64,000 nucleotides of DNA from positions 248,001 through 312,000 of the forward strand of contig NZ_CP119754.1 of assembly GCF_029319185.1 (NCBI RefSeq). Direction: 5' to 3'. Made by a program: the position numbers and the translations under genes. The notes below the pieces were generated by a model. The model was not told the origin of the DNA and did not search any database. It worked only from the letters and a program-made list of their open reading frames with translations. Positions 24,137-34,393 of this stretch are shown here, one piece after another. The stretch's first letter is position 1. Each line of letters opens with the position of its first letter. This DNA is from Superficieibacter sp. HKU1. GTDB lineage: Bacteria > Pseudomonadota > Gammaproteobacteria > Enterobacterales > Enterobacteriaceae.

Positions 24137-26251
24137 ATGAAAAAGTTCCTGTTTTATATGCTGGTGCTGGCGTTAGCGCCGGTTGCCTTGTTGGTGATCG
24201 TGACGCCAATGGACAGCCAGAAGCAGTATATTTTTGGATTGCTCAGTATTGGCATTCTGTTTTTAATGGGATTCAGTAAGCGCCGCAGTATTTCGGTGAT
24301 TATGGTGGTGATGTCGTTACTGATGTCCACCCGCTATATGTATTTTCGCCTGACGCAAACCCTGCATTTTAATTCCGAGATTGAAGCCATTCTCGGGATG
24401 GGGTTATTTTTGGCGGAAGTTTATATCTGGGTCATGCTGCTGCTGAATTATCTGCAAACCGTCTGGCCGTTAAAACGCGAAATTGTTCCTTTGCCGGACG
24501 ATATGTCGCTATGGCCGACGGTGGATGTTTATATACCGACCTATAACGAGCCGCTGGAAGTGGTGCGTGACACGGTGCTGGCGGCGCAATGTATTGATTA
24601 TCCGAGAGATAAAATAAAAATCTATCTTCTCGATGACGGCAGTCGTCGGGAATTTGCCGTTTTCGCCCAGGACGTGGGCGTCGGGTATATCACCCGTACC
24701 GAGCATAACCACGCCAAAGCGGGCAACCTGAACCACGCGATGAAAATCACCCAGGGCGAGCTGATTTGCGTATTTGACTGCGACCACGTGGCGACGCGAA
24801 TTTTCCTTCAGGCCACCGTTGGCGGCTTCCTGAAAGATCCGATGCTGGCGCTGGTACAAACCCCACACTACTTTTATTCGCCGGACCCGTTTGAACGTAA
24901 CCTGTCGGTCGGGCGTAATATCCCCAACGAAGGGATGCTGTTTTACGGCCCGATCCAGCAGGGGAACGATAACTGGAACGCGACGTTTTTCTGCGGCTCC
25001 TGTGCGGTGATCCGCCGCAGTGCGCTGGAAGAGATTGGCGGTTTTGCCGTTGAGACGGTCACCGAAGACGCGCATACCGCGTTGAAAATGCAGCGTCGCG
25101 GCTGGAAATCGGCGTTTGTCGATATTCCGCTGGCGGCGGGGCTGGCCACGGAGCGTCTGGTACTCCACGTCATCCAGCGTACCCGCTGGGCGCGCGGTAT
25201 GACGCAGATTTTCCGTCTTGATAACCCGCTGTTCGGGCGCGGGCTGACCTTCCAGCAGCGACTGTGCTACCTGAGCGCCATGCTCTACTATCAGTTTGCC
25301 ATTCCGCGCGTGGTGTTTGTCACCGCGCCGCTGGCCTACCTGCTGTTTAACCTGAATATTATCCACTCTTCCGCCAGCCTGATCCTCGGCTATGCGCTAC
25401 CGCACCTGTTCCTTGCGATTTATGTCGGATCGCGGATGAATGGCCGCTATCGCTACAGTTTCTGGGGCGAAATCTACGATATCGTGCTGGCATTTCACCT
25501 GATCCTGCCGACGCTGGTGACGATGATTTTCCCGAAACGCGGCAAATTCAACGTGACCGATAAAGGCGGATTGCTGGACGTCGGCTACTTCGATTTCAGC
25601 GTGGTCAGACCGCATCTGGTGGTTGCTTTCCTGCTGGCGGTCGCGGTGATTGCCGGGATCGTACGTGCGTTTGCCCATGACTTCTTTACCGCCGATCCCA
25701 GCGTTATCGCGCTGAATATCGGCTGGGGCGTTTACAGCCTTATCTTCCTGCTGGCCGCCATTGCCGTTGCCCGTGAGACGCGGCAGACGCGTAAAACCAT
25801 TCGTATCGAGGTGACCATTCCGGTGCTGATCCACTATGCCAGCGGCTTCGTGACCCGCAGCCAGACGGCGGATCTTTCCATGGGCGGCTGCCGTATTTCC
25901 ATTGTTGACGACCGTCATACCCACGATGAAATCGAAGAAATCGAACTCATTCTTGAGTCCGGGGCGATCGCCATTCCGGCGAAGCTGGTGGCGGTCGATA
26001 ATCATTTTATCCGCGTGATGTTTGATGAAGATATTCCGCTCTCCCGTCGCCGTGAACTGGTCCGCGTCGTGCTTTCTCGTGCCGATGCTTGGATCAACCC
26101 GCCGCGCCAGCAGGATAATCCCTTCCGCTCGTTTGTGACGATCCTGCGCTGCGTATTTGAACTGTTCTGGCTGACATGGAAATCGCGCCGCAGCCGTCAG
26201 CGTCATCGGGCTACCGCTGCGGCGGTGGCGAAGGAGGATAGTCGCGTATGA
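24137..26251 (+). CDS. bcsA: Cellulose synthase catalytic subunit BcsA
   Basis: Processive GT2 glycosyltransferase making beta-1,4-glucan from UDP-glucose and exporting it through its own channel. All catalytic motifs are present: DDG (Asp166-167), DCD (Asp214, Asp216), TED (309-311) and QRTRW (347-351). The C-terminal PilZ domain has an intact c-di-GMP signature, RKTIR (552-556) and DLSMGG (579-584), so allosteric activation should work. About eight TM segments flank the GT domain. At 704 residues it lacks the roughly 150-residue N-terminal extension of E. coli BcsA (872). It overlaps bcsB by 4 bp (ATGA). Confidence 0.96.
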   Translation: MKKFLFYMLVLALAPVALLVIVTPMDSQKQYIFGLLSIGILFLMGFSKRRSISVIMVVMSLLMSTRYMYFRLTQTLHFNSEIEAILGMGLFLAEVYIWVMLLLNYLQTVWPLKREIVPLPDDMSLWPTVDVYIPTYNEPLEVVRDTVLAAQCIDYPRDKIKIYLLDDGSRREFAVFAQDVGVGYITRTEHNHAKAGNLNHAMKITQGELICVFDCDHVATRIFLQATVGGFLKDPMLALVQTPHYFYSPDPFERNLSVGRNIPNEGMLFYGPIQQGNDNWNATFFCGSCAVIRRSALEEIGGFAVETVTEDAHTALKMQRRGWKSAFVDIPLAAGLATERLVLHVIQRTRWARGMTQIFRLDNPLFGRGLTFQQRLCYLSAMLYYQFAIPRVVFVTAPLAYLLFNLNIIHSSASLILGYALPHLFLAIYVGSRMNGRYRYSFWGEIYDIVLAFHLILPTLVTMIFPKRGKFNVTDKGGLLDVGYFDFSVVRPHLVVAFLLAVAVIAGIVRAFAHDFFTADPSVIALNIGWGVYSLIFLLAAIAVARETRQTRKTIRIEVTIPVLIHYASGFVTRSQTADLSMGGCRISIVDDRHTHDEIEEIELILESGAIAIPAKLVAVDNHFIRVMFDEDIPLSRRRELVRVVLSRADAWINPPRQQDNPFRSFVTILRCVFELFWLTWKSRRSRQRHRATAAAVAKEDSRV

Positions 26252-28728
26252 AGCGATTGACGACGCTGGCACTGATTATAGGGACATTGTTTGTGCCCGT
26301 GCTCCACGGAGAGGAGACGGCGACGGACCAGCAGGCCACGCCGCCGCTGAATTTCCCTTTACCCGGCTCGGATGTGGCCCCTGCGACAGCGGCACCTGTG
26401 AATAATAATGCCGCAACAAGCGAAACCACCGCGCCTGCAGCAGAAGACCCGTCCACGACGCAGGAGGCTACCACGCCCGCCATGCTGACGCCGGAGCCGA
26501 CGCCTGACGCCGCTGATGCCGATGCGCCGCCAGCCATGCCGCCCATTACGTCCACCGCCTCCGGTTTTATGCCTCCGGCAGACAGCAGCCTGACCTTTGC
26601 GCAAATGGGCAGCCTGCAGGGTATTGCGCTTACCGGCGGACAACTCCAGGGCGGGATCGATTTTACCCTGCCAGGTGACCGGGTGATCACCAGCGCACAG
26701 CTCGCGCTGGACGTCGAGGTTTCCCCGGAAATGGCGGCCCGCAATGCGACGCTGCAACTTCAGCTCAACGGTCAGCCGCTGGGCAACGTGCCGCTGGGCG
26801 CGGCGGAAAACAACGTCTCGCATTTTGAACTGGATATCCCGGCGGCGCTGATGGTTTCCAGTAATAATCTGAGCTTCAGGATCAACGACGGCGATGCCCA
26901 GCAGTGCCTGCGCGATATCAGCGATAAATACCGGGTGGTGATCCTGCCCACTTCAAGCTTTCAGCTTGAAGGACAGCAACTGGATATTGGTGCCGACCTC
27001 AGCCATTTTCCGAAGCCGTTTTTTGACAGCCAGCAGATGACGCCAGTTAACCTGGCCTTTGGCTTCCCGGAGAAACTGACCCCGGATGCGGTCAGTGCGG
27101 CGGCACTGATTTCATCGTGGATGGGGATGCAGGCCGACTATCGCGGCATTTCGTTTACCGCGCTGAGCAATCGCCTGCCTGAACAGCACGGCATTATCGT
27201 CGGCCATCCCGGTGAGCAAATCGGCGGACTGACGCTGCCGCAAACTAACGGGCCGCTGCTGAAAATCATCAATAACCCGGTCAATCCGGTTTATAAACTG
27301 TTGCTGGTGGTGGGTAAGGATGATGCGGCGCTGCGGGCGGCGGCCTGGCGGCTGGCGAAAGGCAATTTCCCTGGCCAGACGGCGAGTGCTGAAGTTGACG
27401 CGCAGGCGATCCCGACCAGTAAGCCGTATGATGCTCCGCGCTGGATCCCGACTTCCCGCCCGGTCAAACTGTCGGAGCTGATCCGCAAAGATCAAAGCAC
27501 GACGGTTTCCGGCGTCTGGCACGCGCCGCTGCAGGTGGCATTCCGCGCTGCGCCGGATCTCTATTTGTGGGACGGTGAAACTATCCCGCTGCATATCGGC
27601 TATCGCTTCCCTTCCGAAACCTGGATTGATGAAGAGAAATCACGCCTGAGCGTCACGCTGAACAATACCTTCCTGAGTAACCTGCCGATGAACAAGCAGG
27701 GGTTCCTTGAGATGCTGTGGCGTAAAGCGGGCGGCGATGCGCGTCAGGAGAAGGTGACCATCCCGCTTGAGCCGTATCTGATTTACGGCGACAACCAGCT
27801 TTCTCTCTACTTTAACGTGGTGCCGAAGGAAACCGCGCCCTGTAGCGTACTGCTGAATAACAACATCAAAAGCCGTCTCAACGAGGATTCGTGGATCGAC
27901 CTGAGCCATACGCAGCACTTTTCCATGCTGCCGAACCTCTCCTATTTTGTCGGTGCATCCTTCCCGTTTACCCGTCTGGCGGACTATTCACAGACGGTGA
28001 TGCTGCTGCCGGAAACGCCGTCTGAGACCCAGGTGGCAACGCTGCTGAATCTCGCCGCGCGTTCCGGTAATGCGACCGGAATGGCGCTGGCCAATAACCG
28101 CGTAGTAATGGGGATCCCCGGCGGCGGTACCAGTCTTGAGTATCTGCGCCAGCGCGATGTGCTGGCGGTAGGCGGCCTCGATCAGAAAGCGTTTATTCAG
28201 GGGCTGCTGTCGCAATCGCCGTACATTGCAGGCGACAGTACGCTGGGCGTTCGGCCACCGACTCCCTGGCAGAAGGTACAGCGCTGGCTGCTTGGCGACT
28301 GGTCTACAGATAATATCGACGCAGACCGTTATTTCTCCTCAAACGAGGCGTGGCGCGGGTTTGTTAGCTATCGTTCGCCGTGGAATCCCGAACGAGTGGT
28401 GGTCGCGGCCGTGGGCAGTAATGACGATCAGCTTGCCAGGCTGCCCAACGACCTCAGTTCATCGCGGATTAATGCAGGGATCCGCGGCGATACCTCGATT
28501 ATCACCGACGAAAACGGCGTTCGCAGTTTCCGGGTCAGTACCCAGTTCCCGAGCGGACAGATGCCGGGCTATATGATGGCTATCTGGTATGCGAACCAGT
28601 ATTCAGCGCTGCTGGCGATTGTGGGACTTATTGCCGCGTCTATCCTGGGGGTGGCATTAACCGCCATGTTCAGACGGCATGCCCGTAAACGTCTCTATTC
28701 AGGGAGCGACCACAATGATGAAACATGA
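26248..28728 (+). CDS. bcsB: Cellulose synthase periplasmic subunit BcsB
   Basis: An 826-residue periplasmic partner that guides the nascent glucan and is anchored by one C-terminal TM (ALLAIVGLIAASILGVALTAMF, residues about 790-812). The signal peptide (residues 1-20) is followed by an unusually long Pro/Thr/Ala-rich linker (about 22-105) before the first carbohydrate-binding domain. The conserved core includes NAGIRGDTSIITDENG and RSPWNPERVVV. The start overlaps bcsA, and the 3' end overlaps the bcsC start by 14 bp. Confidence 0.95.
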   Translation: MKRLTTLALIIGTLFVPVLHGEETATDQQATPPLNFPLPGSDVAPATAAPVNNNAATSETTAPAAEDPSTTQEATTPAMLTPEPTPDAADADAPPAMPPITSTASGFMPPADSSLTFAQMGSLQGIALTGGQLQGGIDFTLPGDRVITSAQLALDVEVSPEMAARNATLQLQLNGQPLGNVPLGAAENNVSHFELDIPAALMVSSNNLSFRINDGDAQQCLRDISDKYRVVILPTSSFQLEGQQLDIGADLSHFPKPFFDSQQMTPVNLAFGFPEKLTPDAVSAAALISSWMGMQADYRGISFTALSNRLPEQHGIIVGHPGEQIGGLTLPQTNGPLLKIINNPVNPVYKLLLVVGKDDAALRAAAWRLAKGNFPGQTASAEVDAQAIPTSKPYDAPRWIPTSRPVKLSELIRKDQSTTVSGVWHAPLQVAFRAAPDLYLWDGETIPLHIGYRFPSETWIDEEKSRLSVTLNNTFLSNLPMNKQGFLEMLWRKAGGDARQEKVTIPLEPYLIYGDNQLSLYFNVVPKETAPCSVLLNNNIKSRLNEDSWIDLSHTQHFSMLPNLSYFVGASFPFTRLADYSQTVMLLPETPSETQVATLLNLAARSGNATGMALANNRVVMGIPGGGTSLEYLRQRDVLAVGGLDQKAFIQGLLSQSPYIAGDSTLGVRPPTPWQKVQRWLLGDWSTDNIDADRYFSSNEAWRGFVSYRSPWNPERVVVAAVGSNDDQLARLPNDLSSSRINAGIRGDTSIITDENGVRSFRVSTQFPSGQMPGYMMAIWYANQYSALLAIVGLIAASILGVALTAMFRRHARKRLYSGSDHNDET

Positions 28729-31700
28729 TCCGGGACGCCATTTATCCACCCTGTGCCTGACCGGCGTGCTGGCACTGGGAACGATGGGTGACGCGCTGGC
28801 CGCCGCGAATGACGCGGCGCTCAATGCGCTCTTTGAACAGGCTAAATACTGGCACGAGAAATCGCACGACGAACTGGCGATGGAATCGCTCAGGAAAGTG
28901 CTGCTGGTGGATGCCAATAATCCGCAGGCGCTGTATTTAATGGCGCTGTGGACCCAGCAGCGCGGGGATACTCAGGCTTCGGCCCAGTGGCGTGCGCGGC
29001 TGGAAAAAGCTTCGCCCAATGATGCGGGTCTTGAAGCGCTGTCTAACGCAAGGCAGCTTTCGGCCGTGCCGCAGGGCCAGCTTAATCTCGCCCGTCAGCA
29101 GGCCCGTAGCGGCAATATTCCCGCCGCGCTGGCAACGTGGAAAAGCATGTTCAGCGGTGATACGCCGCCGCAGGGCATTGCGGCAGAATATTACCTGACC
29201 ATGGCAAGCGACAAAGCGCTCTATCCTCAGGCGGTCAGCGAGTTGCGCCGTTATGTGGCGCAGCGCCCGCAGGATAATGCCATCCGCGTGGCGCTGGGCA
29301 AAGCCCTGACCTGGCGGGAAGAGACGCGCCGCGAGGGAATGGAGATGCTCGAACCGTTAGCCAGCGGTAATAAAGAGGCGGATAGCGGCCTGCGTCAGTC
29401 GTTGCTGTGGCTTGGCGTAGAGCAGGGCGATCAGCGTTATTACGATAACTGGCTTCAGCGTCATCCGCAGGATACCGAGGTACAGAAGTATTTTCGTGAG
29501 CGTATCGGCGGCATTGCCAAAGGCGAAGGCTATACCGCACTGAACAGCGGTAACGTTGATGCGGCAAAGCAGGAATTTGAGCAGGTTCTGCAAACTAACC
29601 CGGCGGATGCCGACGCGCTGGCGGGCATGGGCTACATTGCCCAGCGCAGCGGGGATTATCAGGCGGCGGCGCAGTATCTTAACCGGGCCGCCAGTCAGGG
29701 TGGCGAGGCGGCGGACGAGCGTAAAAATCAGGCCGATGACGCCGAGTTTTACGGAAGGCTGGCCCAGGCGCAGCAGGCATATAAGCAGGGCAATATCAGT
29801 CAGGCGCTGGCGCTTTCCGCGCCGCTGGCCCAGCAGACCGGCGATCGCGGTACGGCAGGAAAATTATTCCGTGCTGACCTGCTGCGGCAGAACAAAGATT
29901 ACGCCCAGGCCGAGCAGACGCTGCGCGCGGTGCTGAACGATCAGCCGCAGAACGCGGCGGCACGGGAAAATCTCTACTACGTCCTGCGCGATCAAAACAA
30001 AACGGCGGAAGCGCAAACGGTGCTGCGCACGCTGCCGCAAAATCTACAGAACCGCCTTCAGCCGCGGGTGGTCACTGGCGTACCGGGTGATGCTATCCGT
30101 CGTCAGGCGCAGCAGCAGGCGGCCAGTGGAAATATTCCGCAGGCAATAACCACTCTGCGTCAGGGCGTGGCGCGTAATCCTGATGATTTCTGGCTGCGTC
30201 TGGATCTGGCGCGGCTGTTGCAAAAATCCGGCGCAGAGAATGAAGCGGCTGCCGTGATGGCGCCTGCTTATCGCACTGGCGCAAACGCGAATGCGCTGTA
30301 CGCAGCGGCGCTTTTTTCCAGTGAAAACGGCGCCTGGCAGCAGGCACAAACGCTGCTCTCCCGCATTCCGGCTTCCAGTCAGAATACGCAGATGCGCGAT
30401 CTGCGCCAGCGGGTGAATTACAACATGCAGATGGCCATGGCGCAGAATTACCTCGCGCAGGGGAATGCCGTGGCGGCGATGAATACCCTGAAAGCGCTCT
30501 CGTCGCAGCCGCCGAAAGATCCGGCTGATGTCGGTAAACTGGCCCGGTTGCTGGCGCAGAGCGGCGATATCACCACCGCCGTCGCGCTGGTGCGTAACAA
30601 TATCAGTTCTGGCGTCCACGGCGGCGCGGGCGACTATGCGGATCAGGTAACGGTCCTGAATCAGGCGGGCCTCACCAGTGAAGCGCAGGCGCTGCTGGCG
30701 AACCCGACCCTGCAAGCGGAAAGTACTCCGGCTCAGCTTGCCAGTCTGCAAAATGGCTATGTGGTCAACGACGCGGATCGCCTGCGTGAGCAGGGCAACT
30801 ATGCGGCGGCTTACGACAAGCTGATCCGCGCGCTGCAACAGGATCCGCAGAATACCGATTTAATGTTCGCGATGGCACGGCTTTATCAGAGCGGCAAAAT
30901 GAACAAAGAGGCGGGGGTCGTTTACGACTATCTGATCACCCGCGACACGCCTGACCAGGCGGCGCGGGCCGGAGCCATTGATGTGGCGCTGTCGGAAGGC
31001 AATAATGACCGTGCAGAACAGCTGGCGCGCGGCTTGCGTAACGATAATACGCCGGATCGTCTGATCCTGCTGTCGCGCGTGGAAGAGGCGCAGGGTAACC
31101 ACCAGCGAGCACTTACTTACCTGCGTAGTGCCCGTGGCCGGGTCCTGGGCTTGCAGACCACCAATAACTCCGCGACACCCAGCGTGGGCGGCCTGCTGGC
31201 GGCGGATAACCCGTTTGTCGGCACGTCACGGCTTCAGCCGCAGGCGCGGACGGCCTCAACCTACGGGCGCACCTTGCCCTGGCAGGTGGGCGCGGTCTCT
31301 ACCGGCGAACCGGAGACGGGCATGCCGGGCAGTCAGCGTACTGACCTGCCGGTCGAAACGGCGCAGAACCGCACGCTGCGGCAAATCGATTCCATGATGG
31401 AACAACTGGAAGAGAAAACCGGCACCTGGTTGCAGGGCGGTGTTGAAGTGCGCAGCCGCGATGGTGAATCCGGCACCAGCAAGCTGACCGAAGTTAAAGC
31501 GCCGCTGACCTGGTCTTCGTCACCGTTCGGCGAGTCGCGCTTTGAATTTACCGCCACGCCGATCACCCTCAATGCCGGTAGCGCCACGGGCGATGCGTGG
31601 CGGCGTTACGGATCGAACCCGCTGGCGAATGCCGTCTCTAATATCGCGGCTACCGCCGCCAGCGAGCAGCAGGCGATTGCGGCGATGACCGCAGCGCAGC

Positions 31701-32758
31701 AGACGGCCTATTTTGCCAGCAACCCGGGCGCTCAGTTTTTGAGTACGCTGGGCACCATTGATGCGGCTACGCTGAATCCGACCACCAGCACGGGTATTGA
31801 GAATCTGGCGCGGCTGCGTAACTACGATTCCGGTCAGGTAGCCAGCTATCTTGCGGCCTCTAACCTCAAGCCCAATGTCAATGACGCGGGAGATTCTTCA
31901 ACCGATTCGCAGAAGGCTAACGGCGTAGAGTTAAGCATGGCGCTGAGCGGCGATCGGTACCGCGTTGATATCGGCAGTACGCCGCTGGGCCAGGATTTGA
32001 ATACCCTGGTGGGCGGCGTCAAATGGTCGCCGAAGCTGACTAACTATCTGTCATTGATCCTGACCGGTGAGCGGCGTGCGCTGACCGACAGCCTGCTGTC
32101 CTATGTTGGCATCAAAGATTCCTACTCCGGCAGGCGCTGGGGCCAGGTAACCAAAAACGGCGGTACGCTGCAATTAAGCTACGACGATGGCGATGCAGGC
32201 TTTTACATTGGCGGTGGCGGCTATAGCTATCTCGGTGAAAACGTCGCCAGTAACACCAGCGTCAACGCCAATGCGGGCGTTTACCTGCGGCCTTTCCACG
32301 ATGATTACAGCCAGCTACAGACCGGCCTGAGCATGAGCTTTATGGACTACTCGAAAAACCTGAGCCAGTTTACTTTCGGCCAGGGCGGCTATTTCAGTCC
32401 ACAAAACTATGTCAGCGTTTCTCTGCCGGTTGATTTAACACAGAAATATGACAGCTGGACCCTGAAAGTCGGCGGTTCAGTAGGTTATCAGTCTTATTCT
32501 CAGGACAGCAGCGACTACTTCCCGACGCAGTCCGGCTGGCAGCAGCAGCTTGAAACGGCGGTCGCCAGCGGTTTTGCCAAAGAAGCACAGTATAAAGCCA
32601 CCTCGGAAAACGGACTCGGCTACACGGTACGCGCGGGTGCTGATTACAAAGTAAACAAACAGATGAGTATTGGCGGCCAGGTTGGCTATGATACCTTCGG
32701 TGATTACAACGAAAGCACCGCCGGGCTCTGGTTCCGCTATATGTTAGGGAATGAATAA
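28715..32758 (+). CDS. bcsC: Cellulose export outer-membrane protein BcsC
   Basis: A 1347-residue outer-membrane exporter. A signal peptide (to about GDALAA) is followed by a periplasmic superhelix of TPR repeats (to about residue 830; for example ADALAGMGYIAQRSGDYQAA). A linker with a coiled segment (RTLRQIDSMMEQLEEKTG) leads to the BCSC_C beta-barrel (about 920-1347) ending in GLWFRYMLG. The start at 28715 is 8 bp after AGGGAG. The longer frame from 28679 would place 12 extra residues ahead of the signal peptide. It overlaps bcsB at the 5' end and bcsD by one base (TAATG). Confidence 0.95.
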   Translation: MMKHDPGRHLSTLCLTGVLALGTMGDALAAANDAALNALFEQAKYWHEKSHDELAMESLRKVLLVDANNPQALYLMALWTQQRGDTQASAQWRARLEKASPNDAGLEALSNARQLSAVPQGQLNLARQQARSGNIPAALATWKSMFSGDTPPQGIAAEYYLTMASDKALYPQAVSELRRYVAQRPQDNAIRVALGKALTWREETRREGMEMLEPLASGNKEADSGLRQSLLWLGVEQGDQRYYDNWLQRHPQDTEVQKYFRERIGGIAKGEGYTALNSGNVDAAKQEFEQVLQTNPADADALAGMGYIAQRSGDYQAAAQYLNRAASQGGEAADERKNQADDAEFYGRLAQAQQAYKQGNISQALALSAPLAQQTGDRGTAGKLFRADLLRQNKDYAQAEQTLRAVLNDQPQNAAARENLYYVLRDQNKTAEAQTVLRTLPQNLQNRLQPRVVTGVPGDAIRRQAQQQAASGNIPQAITTLRQGVARNPDDFWLRLDLARLLQKSGAENEAAAVMAPAYRTGANANALYAAALFSSENGAWQQAQTLLSRIPASSQNTQMRDLRQRVNYNMQMAMAQNYLAQGNAVAAMNTLKALSSQPPKDPADVGKLARLLAQSGDITTAVALVRNNISSGVHGGAGDYADQVTVLNQAGLTSEAQALLANPTLQAESTPAQLASLQNGYVVNDADRLREQGNYAAAYDKLIRALQQDPQNTDLMFAMARLYQSGKMNKEAGVVYDYLITRDTPDQAARAGAIDVALSEGNNDRAEQLARGLRNDNTPDRLILLSRVEEAQGNHQRALTYLRSARGRVLGLQTTNNSATPSVGGLLAADNPFVGTSRLQPQARTASTYGRTLPWQVGAVSTGEPETGMPGSQRTDLPVETAQNRTLRQIDSMMEQLEEKTGTWLQGGVEVRSRDGESGTSKLTEVKAPLTWSSSPFGESRFEFTATPITLNAGSATGDAWRRYGSNPLANAVSNIAATAASEQQAIAAMTAAQQTAYFASNPGAQFLSTLGTIDAATLNPTTSTGIENLARLRNYDSGQVASYLAASNLKPNVNDAGDSSTDSQKANGVELSMALSGDRYRVDIGSTPLGQDLNTLVGGVKWSPKLTNYLSLILTGERRALTDSLLSYVGIKDSYSGRRWGQVTKNGGTLQLSYDDGDAGFYIGGGGYSYLGENVASNTSVNANAGVYLRPFHDDYSQLQTGLSMSFMDYSKNLSQFTFGQGGYFSPQNYVSVSLPVDLTQKYDSWTLKVGGSVGYQSYSQDSSDYFPTQSGWQQQLETAVASGFAKEAQYKATSENGLGYTVRAGADYKVNKQMSIGGQVGYDTFGDYNESTAGLWFRYMLGNE

Positions 32759-33225
32759 TGGATAACAATAATGCGCTAAAGGCCTATTTCCAGCATCAAC
32801 AAACGCCGCCGGGCTGGTTTGATCTGCTGACCATTATGGTTGACGGCATGATCCGCAACGCGGGTGAACGCGAAAGCCAGCCATTTTTACGTCAGATGGG
32901 GGAAGCCCTGGCCGATGCGTTTCCGCTTCCTGAAGCGGAGACGCTGGGCGACCTGGAACGCAATATGAATCATCTGTTGGCCACTTTTAACTGGGGCGTG
33001 GTGGCGGTGAGCGTCGACGAGCTGGGGCTGGTGGTGCGCCACCAGGCGCTGCCTATCGGCCGTGAAGAAGAACAACAGGTCCGCTGGTGTAATGCTTTTT
33101 GTGCAATACTGGAAGGACTTTACGCACGCTGGTTGCAGGGACAGGGCGGAGAGGCGCATTTGCTGTTTCAGCGGGAGCAGCTTTTTGCCGTCGACGACGT
33201 ACAGTTCCGCTATTTTAATCCGTAA
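32758..33225 (+). CDS. bcsD: Cellulose synthase subunit D (BcsD)
   Basis: A 155-residue BcsD, the periplasmic octamer-forming subunit that in Komagataeibacter channels four glucan chains and promotes crystalline cellulose. The core WFDLLTIMVDG...FLRQMGEALADAFPL...LATFNWGVVAV...C.AILEGLYARWL is recognisable. There is no signal peptide. Its presence defines this as a type I-like bcs operon; E. coli K-12 has no bcsD. Start and bcsC stop share a base (TAATG). Confidence 0.9.
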   Translation: MDNNNALKAYFQHQQTPPGWFDLLTIMVDGMIRNAGERESQPFLRQMGEALADAFPLPEAETLGDLERNMNHLLATFNWGVVAVSVDELGLVVRHQALPIGREEEQQVRWCNAFCAILEGLYARWLQGQGGEAHLLFQREQLFAVDDVQFRYFNP

Positions 33226-33238
33226 CGATGAGTAAATT

Positions 33239-34237
33239 ATGGTTTTGCGAACGCTATCTGCCACTGTAGTGATGACCGCGCTGCTGTTTACCTCTGTTGT
33301 CCAGGCGGGTACGGCCTGGGAGAGCTACAAAGCTCGTTTCCTGATGCCGGATGGTCGCATTGTTGATACCGGCAACGGGAATGTGTCGCATACCGAGGGG
33401 CAGGGTTATGCCATGCTGATGGCGGTCGCCAATAATGACCGGCCAGCCTTCGACAAACTGTGGCAATGGACCAACGGTCATTTAAAAAATAAAGCGACGG
33501 GGCTATTTTACTGGCGCTATAACCCGGTTGCGCCCGATCCGATTGCCGATAAAAACAACGCTTCGGACGGCGACGTGTTAATTGCCTGGGCTTTATTGAA
33601 GGCGCAGCAACGCTGGCAGGATAATAGCTACGGTGCAGCATCGGACGCCATCACTCAGGCCATCGTCAAATATACGGTGATCGACTTTGCCGGCTACCGT
33701 GTCATGCTGCCGGGCCAAAACGGCTTCAATCTCAATACCCGGGTTAACCTGAATCCGTCTTACTTTATTTTCCCCGCCTGGCAGGATTTCGCCCGCCGCA
33801 GCTATCTTAAAGTGTGGCAGGAGCTAATGCGCGACGGGCAGACGCTGATCGGTAAAATGGCATGGGGAGAGGCCCAACTGCCAACGGACTGGGTGGCGCT
33901 TTCTGCTGACGGCAATCTGAGCCCGGCGCAAGAATGGCCGCCGCGCGTCAGCTACGATGCGATCCGTATTCCGCTCTATATTCGCTGGCAAAATGCGCAA
34001 AGCCCGCTGCTTCAGCCCTGGCGGCAATGGTGGAAGCAGTTCCCGCGTCAGCAAACGCCAGCCTGGATTAACGTGGTGAACGGCGAGCGTGCGCCTTATA
34101 ACATGAATGCAGGATTACTGGCCGTGCGCGATTTGACGATGGGAGAGAGTCAGTCAGAACCTCAGATCACGGCCCAGGACGATTACTACGCCGCCAGTCT
34201 CAAAATGCTGGTCTGGATGGCTGCCCAGGGCAATTAG
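33239..34237 (+). CDS. bcsZ: Periplasmic endoglucanase BcsZ (GH8)
   Basis: A 332-residue glycoside hydrolase family 8 endo-1,4-glucanase with a signal peptide (cleavage near VQA-GTAW). The catalytic residues align with E. coli Glu55/Asp243: Glu53 in HTEGQGY is the general acid and Asp240 in SYDAIRI the probable base. NASDGD (Asp110) is also kept. It trims or edits cellulose in the periplasm and is needed for efficient production in several species. Here it is last in the operon after bcsD, rather than between bcsB and bcsC as in E. coli. Weak ribosome site; probably coupled to bcsD. Confidence 0.93.
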   Translation: MVLRTLSATVVMTALLFTSVVQAGTAWESYKARFLMPDGRIVDTGNGNVSHTEGQGYAMLMAVANNDRPAFDKLWQWTNGHLKNKATGLFYWRYNPVAPDPIADKNNASDGDVLIAWALLKAQQRWQDNSYGAASDAITQAIVKYTVIDFAGYRVMLPGQNGFNLNTRVNLNPSYFIFPAWQDFARRSYLKVWQELMRDGQTLIGKMAWGEAQLPTDWVALSADGNLSPAQEWPPRVSYDAIRIPLYIRWQNAQSPLLQPWRQWWKQFPRQQTPAWINVVNGERAPYNMNAGLLAVRDLTMGESQSEPQITAQDDYYAASLKMLVWMAAQGN

Positions 34238-34260
34238 TTGCCTGTAAAAGTGGCATTCTT

Positions 34261-34286
34261 CCGCATTTACTGACCGGTAAATGCGG
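34261..34286 (+). terminator. Hairpin after bcsZ
   Basis: Perfect 10-base arms (34261-34270 and 34277-34286) with a 6-base loop, 23 bp after bcsZ. No strong T-run follows, only scattered T. It could mark the end of the bcs transcript. Confidence 0.5.
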
Positions 34287-34393
34287 ATTCGTCGCGTTCT
34301 CTCTCTCATTGCCTTACGATCGGGTATAATCGCCCCCGGCCAGGAGACCTTTCCTGACCTGATGCTCTGGATCAGTATTAGTGGAGAGTTAAT

